Assembly: GCA_034231615.1 (NCBI GenBank)
Contig: CM067322.1
Location: 53,594,118-53,658,117 of the forward strand
DNA length: 64,000 nucleotides
Direction of reading: 5' to 3'
Source: Meghimatium bilineatum
Taxonomy: Eukaryota; Mollusca; Gastropoda; Stylommatophora; Philomycidae
A program made the translations under genes and the position numbers. Positions 53,001 to 61,596 of this stretch are shown one piece after another. The stretch's first letter is position 1. Every line of letters starts with the position of its first letter. The notes under the pieces were generated by a model that saw only the letters and a list, made by a program, of their open reading frames with translations, ran no database searches and was not told where the DNA came from.

Positions 53001-53099
53001 AGACGACATTTATTGATGACACATGAACCGTCAGACCATAATTAGATTGCAGCCTTCCCTGTAGGCAACATCATAAAATACGTGTACATTGTTGAATAG

Positions 53100-53250
53100 G
53101 AGCACTTCTTCAGCGTTCATTCTCAAACTCCTGCAAGATCTCTCTTGCAGCAGGAATGGTCACACTAAATTCCCAGCAGAAAATAGAATAGAGAATGGAA
53201 ATGTGTCGTGTCGCCATTTTATTTGCACGAATGACCCGACACACATTGGG
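53100..53250 (-). mobile_element. SINE-1 3' part
   Basis: ttcagcgttcattctcaaac, ccagcagaaaatagaataga, gtgtcgtgtcgccattttat and cgaatgacccgacacac, reverse complement of the SINE-1 tail. Confidence 0.7.
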
Positions 53251-53259
53251 ATAAAACAC

Positions 53260-54030
53260 CAAGAGTTGCCAGGGAAATATGTGTAAAGAAAAAGCCACAA
53301 GACATTAAAAGAGAAGCCAAAAATCAATTAGTGAAGCACTGGATAAATACCGTCTTCAGTCATTCCGTTTGGTATCATCTTCAGTGGCATATATTTATTA
53401 TTCAGGGGACATATTCTTTCCATAGCGTTGCCTTCTTTATGGACGATCTGAAACTACGATTCTGAGATGACTTGCTGCAGAACAGAACATGTTTAACTCA
53501 TTATCTCCATGTGCTTTTATGTTCGACCACAAAGTATTTAGAACTGTGCAAATTGAGGTTTTAACGGATTACCGGTAGAATGCGTCCGGTTAACTGGCAC
53601 TTTTAGCGGTTTGACGAAGATAAGGAGTCTGAAATATTTCCTGCAGACACCATGTGCAGACTTTACTTTTTTATGTCATCGAAATATCGAAATTACCTTT
53701 ACAACAGATCAATCATTAATTTTCAATTGCTATTTTTCTTTCTGGTATAGCATTAAGTAGTGTATTATAAATGTATAACTTACAAAAATATTGAAATGTG
53801 CTATATATGAAACGGTTCTTGTTCGGAATCCGTGTCCCCCTATGTTTATACAGCTCATAGTTTTTAAATTATTATCTGACTATTATTAATAAAATGTTTT
53901 TTCTCTGATTATCTGATTATTATTAATAAAATGTTTTTTCTTTCGGTCTTGGATTACTCGGTTGTTCGGTTGTGTAAACTACTGCCAACATAAAACCTAC
54001 CACTGTTTATGAACCAGAACCATAGTTACT
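53260..54030. other. Intergenic, nothing recognised
   Basis: AT-rich, with a local duplication (tgattattattaataaaatg twice, about 53872-53935). Confidence 0.5.
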
Positions 54031-54470
54031 ATTATGTCGACTGTTGTCAAACGTGGTTTTCCTATATTCATCTCGTTCTAATTCATTTGAAAACAAATGC
54101 CTACGTACCATTCTGAACGTTAAGTGGAGTGACTTTAAATCTAACACTACTATAAGAGAGGAAAGCAAACAAACCTATATATCTTCCTTCATTAGACAAA
54201 GGCGTTGGACTTACATCGGCAATGTTCTCAGAATGAACAGCATAAGAATTCCCCAGCAATTACTATATTGGGTGCCACCTGGAGTAAGAAGAAGAGGGAG
54301 ACCTAGAGAAACTCTACGAAGAACCATTAATAGAGAAGGCATGTCAATGAACCTAAACAACACGCAACAATTGAAAGACCTGGCAACACAAAGACAGAAA
54401 TGGAAGGCTATGGTTTCTGCCCTATGCGCCGCCTATGGCCCTGGAGGAACATAACATAACATAACATTAT
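54030..54470 (+). pseudogene. LINE C-terminus with (ACATA)n tail
   Basis: 136-codon plus frame: NKCLRTILNVKWSDFKSNTT, FIRQRRWTYIGNVLRMNSIR, RRRGRPRETLRRTI, and KWKAMVSALCAAYGPGGT at the stop, then a short (ACATA)n tail (54452-54468). The W-x-GHVLRM / GRPRxTWRRT / W..LVxALCA pattern is a common LINE ORF2 ending. 5' truncated. Confidence 0.8.
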
Positions 54471-54639
54471 TAATAAATAGATAATATCTGTTTCACAAGG
54501 GAATAAATGCTAGAGTCGGGGGGGGGGGCGAAGGCTAGCGGTAGCGCAAGGTTAGGTGGTATGTACATATAAATAATAATATATTAATTATTTATAGTAT
54601 TTTTGTGACGTCATCACCTAATAGTTAGTTAGTTAGTTA

Positions 54640-54927
54640 GTTAGTCGTCGGATCATCATCACTGCAAACTGGACACATTCATAGTTGCTCCGATCTCTCC
54701 TTGAGTGTATCCGCCATCACACTTCTGCTGACAGTACCGGTCCTATGCTGGTTGACCATCATTCTTCTGCGCCCTCCAAAATGTTCACCTCTAGCAACAC
54801 CGCATCTCAATCCCTGATCTTTAATCCTAGCCATTGAAAAGGAATCATCATCCACATTCGTCTCACTCTCGCGTGTTATATCTCTTAAGGAGTTCAAAAC
54901 GTCAGCGCGATCCATTACCCCATCGCC
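54640..54927 (-). pseudogene. LINE B C-terminal domain beyond an in-frame stop
   Basis: In frame with the 719-codon ORF after TAG 54928-54930: MDRADVLNSLRD, IKDQGLRCGVARGEHFGG, RRRMMVNQHRTGTVSRS, KERSEQL, then TGA at 54679-54681, then MCPVCSDDDPTTN and TAA. The related fragment at 4008-4123 has TGG (LWTCPVC) where this copy has TGA, so TGA most likely replaces a tryptophan codon. Two stops, one TAG and one TGA. Confidence 0.8.
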
Positions 54928-57087
54928 CTATGCCACAATCGCACACGATGCCAGTTGATCCGCTCTTTCATTGCCTCGAACGCCCACATGTCCCGGCACG
55001 AAAATAAATGTAACCGCCTTCAAGCTCGCATTTCTCAAGGCCTCAATCCACTGTTCGCGAACGAGACCCACTTGTACCTTCTTAATCATACTCATAGAGT
55101 CACTCAAGATGCAGACCTGCGTTACTTTCTGTGTGCGTAGCCACTCAAATGCCTTGGTCACCGCCATAGTCTCCATGGTCATACTACTCGTAGTGACCGC
55201 AAAGGCACCACTTTCCTCCTTGATCGTTTTACCTGCGCACTGAGCTGTAAAGGCCCAAGCACTGCGAACATGCCTAATTACAGATCCATCAGTGTATATA
55301 ATCACATCCCCCTCTTTGGTATTCTCACTGATTAAAGCCTGCACTTCTTTCTCCACAGCTGTGGGACACCATTCTCTGCATTCCCTGCTAAGTGATATTA
55401 CTACTCTCAAACAAGTTTCGAAATCTGTGGGTAGACCTATCCATTCCGCACCAACTGCCACATCCTGTAATCGGCACACGCTTTGTATTACATCTTCAGC
55501 ACGTCCCATCCACGACCTTCCTCTCTTGAGTCTGCTGCCTTTAACTTTCTGTATTTCGGAATGCAACGGGTGTTCCTTATCTGCATGTATTTGAAGGTAC
55601 GCCCGTGCACGGCAATACTGTAATCTATGCTCAGCTGTTGGGCAGTCAAGTAGGTATCGCATAGCTCTTGTCGATGTGTCTCTTGTGCATCCCAGAATGA
55701 TACGCATTGCTGCATTCTGGACTCTATCCAGTCTTTCGATCTGAGTTTGGCTAAGAGTCAGAATTGCCAGTGCATATTCCACCACAGCCACTACCAAACC
55801 CTGGTACAAAAGAAATAACAATCTTTGCTCACATTGCGCAGCAGCCATAACCTTCATTGCTGCTAAGCCTTTGCCTGCCCTTATGATAATGTGGTCAACA
55901 TGTTCCCTGAAACTCAGGCTTCTGTCAAAAAACACACCCAGATATCTCATTGTGCTAGTTCTTTCTAAACTTTTCCCGGACAACGAAACGTGTGGCATGG
56001 GTGTCTTTACCATGTGATTGTTCAAGGAAAACCACGTCACGAATGCCTTAGACGGATTAACCACTGCTCCCGTATCTCGACACCAATTTGTCAGTCTGTC
56101 CAGCTCCTTCTGTAGTTCCACGACGCACACTTCTCGATTTCTGCCCTGTCTATACACCAGGATATCATCGGCATATGACATCGTTCTGCCAACACCTGTG
56201 ATTTGATTGCCAGCGATATGTACTGTGTATACATTGAATAGTACAGGAGATAGAGGCGATCCCTGTGGCAGGCCAGGGCTAATAACCGTTGGTGTAGATA
56301 TCCAGTTACCACACTTAAGAACTACAACCCTGTGCATCAGGGCGGCGCCAACCCAACGCACGACAAAAGGATTAACTGCAAGATTTAACAGCTGGTGCAT
56401 CAAGATATCCAAGGACACCCTATTGTACGCATCCTCAAGGTCTATTGCGACCGCACATGTCTCCATGCGCGAATCGAACCCCTCAAAAACATCATGCGCA
56501 AATATGGCTGCATTTTGCCATGTCTTCTTTCCTGGACGATACCCTCCTAACAATGTTGGTAAACACTTTTTTCTTTCAAGATAACACGATACCTTCCGGG
56601 CCACAATTTTTTCCAAAAGCTTGCCAATCGTATTCTGCATAGTTATTATTCTGTAGCCATGTATCCTGGTGTGGTCCTTCCCAGGTTTGTGTAGTGGAAC
56701 TAAATAGCTGTGCAACCAGTCTTCTTTCACTGTGCCCTTTAGAAGGCTATTATTGAACATGTCCGCCAACTCTCCCAACTCCTCATCCGTTCTTCGACTA
56801 ATGTCATCGTATCTAATGCCATCTGGCCCTGGTGCTGTATTTTTTGTACTTTTCAGTGCCTTCCTGATTTCTTCAACTGTGATTAGCATATGGTTTTCCA
56901 TGCTCAAGTTCTTACACGTGTCTGTGAGCGTTTTCCTGATTTCTTGATATGCCTCCACATTTCTCTGACCAATTTGTGCGGTGTAGTGTGCCAGCAATGC
57001 CGCACCTTTTGTCTCGTCCGTCTTCTGCCAGACGGTATCACCTAATGTAACAGCACAATTGTTTGTGACGCCGCTCTGCCAGTTCAT
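54928..57087 (-). CDS. LINE B reverse transcriptase-RNase H polyprotein, 719 codons
   Basis: Order (residues approximate): finger segment 35-110; GYRIITMQNTIGKLLEKIV 144-165; RT motif A AVAIDLEDAYNRV about 215; motif B GLPQGSPLSPVLFNVY about 278; motif C MSYADDILVYRQ about 311; thumb MRYLGVFFDRSLSFREHVDH about 390; RNase H with IIYTDGSV, METMAVTKAFEWL, ILSDSMSMIKK and FVPGHVGVRGNERADQLA at 610-715. All catalytic aspartates of RT and RNase H are visible. This frame is open for 719 codons, then TAG at 54928-54930; the same frame continues as a further 78 codons. It would copy LINE RNA into the genome in the nucleus; with no endonuclease or start of ORF2 here, it is not autonomous. Confidence 0.88.
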   Translation of the reverse strand: MNWQSGVTNNCAVTLGDTVWQKTDETKGAALLAHYTAQIGQRNVEAYQEIRKTLTDTCKNLSMENHMLITVEEIRKALKSTKNTAPGPDGIRYDDISRRTDEELGELADMFNNSLLKGTVKEDWLHSYLVPLHKPGKDHTRIHGYRIITMQNTIGKLLEKIVARKVSCYLERKKCLPTLLGGYRPGKKTWQNAAIFAHDVFEGFDSRMETCAVAIDLEDAYNRVSLDILMHQLLNLAVNPFVVRWVGAALMHRVVVLKCGNWISTPTVISPGLPQGSPLSPVLFNVYTVHIAGNQITGVGRTMSYADDILVYRQGRNREVCVVELQKELDRLTNWCRDTGAVVNPSKAFVTWFSLNNHMVKTPMPHVSLSGKSLERTSTMRYLGVFFDRSLSFREHVDHIIIRAGKGLAAMKVMAAAQCEQRLLFLLYQGLVVAVVEYALAILTLSQTQIERLDRVQNAAMRIILGCTRDTSTRAMRYLLDCPTAEHRLQYCRARAYLQIHADKEHPLHSEIQKVKGSRLKRGRSWMGRAEDVIQSVCRLQDVAVGAEWIGLPTDFETCLRVVISLSRECREWCPTAVEKEVQALISENTKEGDVIIYTDGSVIRHVRSAWAFTAQCAGKTIKEESGAFAVTTSSMTMETMAVTKAFEWLRTQKVTQVCILSDSMSMIKKVQVGLVREQWIEALRNASLKAVTFIFVPGHVGVRGNERADQLASCAIVA

Positions 57088-57127
57088 TCTCAGTTAGTAA
57101 AATGGATGATAACTTTGCCTACAAATC

Positions 57128-57438
57128 ATAAAGATGCAATCGCCCGTGTGTTACCGGGGCCCGAAAGGGGAGCAAAGAGTAGCAACACTGTTTACTTTCC
57201 ACGCATGTCGTAAAAGGCGACTAAGGAAATTTTGGGATGGAGTTGGCTGTCCCATTCCATATAGGGTCAGTGACCCAGAGCCATGCTGAAGTCGGATGTG
57301 TCAGGTCAAAAGGCGCATATATCGCAGCAATGCTGTAAATCATGACACAACGCATTCCGTTCTCCGGACTACATCCTGCTAATCTGCAGGAGTTTGAGAA
57401 CGAACGCAGAAGAAGAAGAAGAATAATAAAGATGCAAT
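57128..57438 (+). mobile_element. SINE-1, complete, 13-bp TSD
   Basis: The perfect direct repeat ataaagatgcaat at 57128-57140 and 57426-57438 encloses 285 bp. Head cgcccgtgtgttaccggg, middle gtcgtaaaaggcgactaagg, cagtgacccagagccatgct, gatgtgtcaggtcaaaaggc, cacaacgcattccgttctcc, end gagtttgagaacgaacgc then (GAA)n. Recurs at 50058, 30715, 42207, 37565, 19893, 11927, 53100, 21893 and 61300. Confidence 0.93.
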
Positions 57439-57539
57439 AAGCTTGTTGCAATTGTGAGTTCTCCGTAATGAAAAGCTGCGCGCGCAGGGACATAATATGA
57501 AATTGTATTATTACGCTGACGGAAGGATTAGCTGGAGTG

Positions 57540-57975
57540 AGGGGGTGAGTTTGGTTGGGTGGGGAGGGGGTAGGATTAGAATTAGCTCTAACACTACCCC
57601 TAACAATCGCACCCCTTCCAAACTCTAACATTTCGGTGAGAAACAGATGTATAAAATTAAGGAGTGAGTAGGGGGTGGGGGATAGAATTAGAATTAGTGC
57701 TAATACTACCCCAAAACCATCGCCCTTCTAATAAACTCTAGCATTCCCTTGAAATACAGCTGTACAGAGCTCAGGAGTGGATCAGAAGAGGGATGGAGAG
57801 TAGGATTATAATTAGTTCTAACGCTACCTCTAATCTTCGCCTCCACCTCCTGAACTCTAGCACTCCCTTGAGAAACATATGTATACAGTTCAGTAGTGGG
57901 GGAGGGGGCGGTGGGATTATAATTAATTCTAACACTATCCCTAACCATCCCTCCCCCCTTCTAAAACTCTAGCAT
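57540..57975. repeat. Minisatellite, about 110-120-bp unit, 4 copies
   Basis: Units carry gtgggg or similar, attataattagttctaac, (c)tacc-ctaa-c-atcgc, ctctagcattccctt, gaaacagatgtat and ttcaggagtg. Period about 110-120 bp; diverged by base changes and small indels. Confidence 0.88.
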
Positions 57976-58436
57976 TTTCCGTTCTCTTCTGATGTGTACT
58001 TGATGCATACAAATTGGTATAAGGTAAGACATTTTGTGTTTCTTTTTAGACGATATGAAATGACGGAATTTCCTTGACGCCACAAAAACTGTGCACCATA
58101 AGAAACTAGAAGTTAATTTGTGCAGATTAAGTTATTTCGCTCACAATTTGATTACTGGTAAAATATAGGGTGGGGGCACAGGTTCCAAACGAGAACCATT
58201 GAAACATTAATTATCTCCGACCCCTAATTGCCAATATTTTTTTCTCTATCTTCTTCTTTGCCTTGGGTCGTCAAGGTAGTTAATTTTCTATACACCTTGT
58301 GTCATGGTGCAGAGCAGCAACAAATTTTTTGACTATGTTCGGTGCGAAACCATTTTTTGTGAACTGCCCCTCAGCAAGATCTACAAAATCCCAGCTAATT
58401 TGATGGTTGAAATACAAATCATTCTGAACTGCGCCA

Positions 58437-58816
58437 TACAGTCATCCCTCAGTTATCGCGGTTAATAGGGACCAGAACCGGCCGCGATAAGTGAAAAACC
58501 GCGAAGTAGTGTCATCCTCTCATTTTTAACACAGGTACATTTTTTTGTGTAAGTATAATATCAAAAAAATATATGAAACCATATATGTACATATGTTATC
58601 ATTAGAACATTAGAGAATAGTTTCAAACATGTAAATAAAATATTAATAGTATAAATAACATACATAAAATAATGTATAAATAATATAAATATGATACGTG
58701 TGTGTGTAACATACGTAGATGTAACTAAAGTGTACATACTGTAAATATGTTTTTAGAAATCCGCGATGTATTGAGGTCGCGATAAATGAACCGCGAAGTA
58801 GCGAGGGGTGACTGTA
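58437..58816. mobile_element. pogo/Tigger-like MITE, TA-flanked
   Basis: TA at 58437-58438 and 58815-58816 bound 376 bp. Left end CAGTCATCCCTCAGTTATCG; right end, inverted, CAGTCACCCCTCGCTACTTC. Both ends are followed by the CGCGG motif, and internal inverted copies (cgcgataagtg, gcgataaatg) are present. TA target and CAGT ends suit the pogo/Tigger group. No transposase. Confidence 0.88.
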
Positions 58817-61020
58817 TTCTATAATAATTTATGTCTCCTTTTTTATCGGAAGGTTTTGACAGTGTTCACGATCTATGTGCCTGACGCAGTCCTGAAATTC
58901 ACTATTCCACTTATACATTTGTTGCATTAGTGGGCATTCATCGATATAATGTACCGTCATTGGCGGATAAATTTATATGGGCTTCACCCCTTCAGTGTGT
59001 ACAAAGCAGATAAAAAAAACGCTGCTCCATTTTGGTGCAATTAATAGTGAGTCGGCCATCTTTAAACTGCCACGGTGACGTATGGTTGTTCGCCCGCACC
59101 AAGGTGGCACGGGCTAAACACCATTGATATCCTCAACAACAATTTGACAGGTTGCAAGACAATACCATATAGTCATTGCAATTTCTATAAATCTTTTAAT
59201 ATTTTCATGTGACGCAACCTTGTATATACAAGATTCATATCACGAAATCCGTAGATACGGAGAACGGTGTTGTTTTTAGAGGATTAAACACCTCCCACAC
59301 CTGGTGAAGAAATAAAATATATATGACATTCAATACCAAAATACGGCAAATCTATAACTACCTCTACTTCTTCCCCCTCCTTTCTTTCTTAGAGTTCACA
59401 CACAAAAAAATAGATCACGAAGAGTCCTATGAAAACGAAGTAATTAGGTTTATTAAATTTTTTTTTAAATATGGGAATTCCCCCAATCTTGTTTCTAACC
59501 AAAGTATTTCTACGCTTCTATGTCTCATAACTATCTGACATATGTGGTGTGAGAAGGATAGAGAGGACGATAGACTACATAGTGCATGGCCTGAGATCAT
59601 AAGACACTGGGGATTCTCTCGACCAATCCTTAAAAAAAGCTAATCACTACGTTTTATGTTGCTTTTTTATTATATTTTTATAATAAATCTGCTAAAGTAG
59701 GAAGGAGAGGGGGTGGCTGAGTTTACCCTGTGATTTACCAGGTTATTTTAACACTAAATTATATGTTCCATTTTTCTAATGGAACGCGGGTGTGGGCTTT
59801 TCCCTAAATCCTCTAATCGATATGTTCAAAAATGACTTTCTTTTAGATTCACATGCAAATATTCAATGCCGCCATACACTGTGCATACGTCTGTAACTAG
59901 GAAGAATTAAGGTACAACGATCGATTGCATGCTTATTGATTACGCAAGATTGCATATCATCAACGGCGTACAAACAGCGAAGCGATACAGATGTAATGAC
60001 ATCCGGTCTTCCCGACAGTTACCCTGCCGATATAACGCAACAGGGCACTGAACCTATTTTAAGGAATGCCCTCCCTGGATTAATAGTATTCAATTAAAGC
60101 AATCGATCCTGTTAAGTCAAGCCTGTAGTATTGGCTTCTATTGTACACACCACAGGAACGTTGCGCTTCGTAGGCTTCAGAATAATATAGCTTCATAATA
60201 AAAACTAAATGCGATGGGCGTGACTAGGTGATAGTGTCTACAACTTGTATCACGGACAACTAAGTACACACCCGTTAAGGTGCAGCAAGACAAGTCTGAA
60301 ATTTTTTCATCTGCAATAGATAAGCAGTTATTAGTAGAACGACACAGCGATCTGAAGCAAAGATTACTAGGAATATAAAGTACTATTACGGAGAATGACA
60401 GGTTTAGTTACAATCCTTGGAGATGTGTAGATTCACTCATGAAGGTCAGTTTATGCCATATTGTATAGATACTTATTACTAATGTAGTTTGAAAAGAAAC
60501 GAAGTTGATAAACATAGTACGAAATGTAATATATACGGCGATAACAGTTCATACCATGCACGGACGAATGTTATCAATACTTAGAGATGTATAAACAGCA
60601 GCGAGTAGTGTCTGCTATACATTACTATACAGCATATAATATGTACAAGGCCGTAGATATGTCTTCGGTAAGGGGGCCGTTACCTAGAATAAAAGGTCAT
60701 CGCCTTCTTTTCGTAGTTTTTTGTGTGTGAAATTTTGGAGATTCTTTTGTGGAAAAAGTTAAGGGTTGGGGTTTCCCACTATTTGGATTGCTTCCTAGTA
60801 TTAAATACAGCAAGTAAGGGAACTGGCCTTTATACATGTAATAGCTGCTGGGACTTAGTACACAAAGAGTTATCTTCATCTCCGACGGCAGCGTGATGCC
60901 ATGAGACCTACCTTTAGCTTTAGTACTAAAATGTCATCTTATGATTTCTTTGGGGATGGGTCTGAACCTCACCCTACCCCCTTATATACGGGGTTTTATT
61001 CCAGATCATTCACACGCACG
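58817..61020. other. Intergenic, nothing recognised
   Basis: AT-rich DNA without shared repeats, splice structure or a plausible frame. Frames at 59323-59538 and 60697-60879 lack domains. Confidence 0.5.
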
Positions 61021-61027
61021 CACACAC

Positions 61028-61028
<1 letters not shown>

Positions 61029-61106
<78 letters not shown>
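61029..61106. repeat. (TA)n microsatellite
   Basis: About 38 uninterrupted TA units after cacacacaccca. Confidence 0.95.
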
Positions 61107-61109
<3 letters not shown>

Positions 61110-61299
61110 GATTTACAGGAACCCAAAAGGACCCATATTGCCAAGCACACCAGAGTGCTAGGAACTAGCGACACGTAGCTAGTAATTGCGCATCAGGGTC
61201 AGCGAACCAAAGCTGACCAAGACCGTAGGACACTTTCACGCAGTGAGTCTGGAAACAGGAGTACGGTAATGTAGCCTGGTCAAGTTCTATGGATCGAAG

Positions 61300-61515
61300 A
61301 GGGAAGGACAACCGATCCACAAAAATAACCATGCAGAAGTCGGATATGTCGACCGAAAGGTGCAGTATCTCAGCAAAGCTGTAAACAGACATAACTCCAC
61401 AAACGTCCTTTTCAGGACCAACGAAGAAAAAGGAGAATAATGTCGTATATTGTAACTAAACTGAAAACCATGATACAACACATTCCGTCTTCTGGACTAT
61501 GTCCTGCTAACCAGG
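61300..61515 (+). mobile_element. SINE-1 old copy
   Basis: atgcagaagtcggatatgtc, gaccgaaaggtgcagtatct, tgatacaacacattccgtct and ggactatgtcctgctaac follow SINE-1 in order, with a gap and insertion at 61380-61460. Confidence 0.6.
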
Positions 61516-61596
61516 TTTAAGTTGTTGGTCATCGATGCAAATAGTAATGTGTCTATCTGTTTTTGTGACTGACATTATCTCGGTTTTTTATCTTCC

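Larger units (their letters stand above)
54619..57095 (-). mobile_element. LINE B, RT + RNase H element, 5'-truncated
   Basis: Minus element with a (TAAC)n 3' tail (TTAG repeats at 54622-54645 on plus) and the ORF at 54928-57087. No endonuclease is seen upstream: the reading frame begins at 57087 with MNWQSGVTNN in what would be mid-ORF2. SINE-1 at 57128 lies just beyond the truncation point. Confidence 0.9.
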
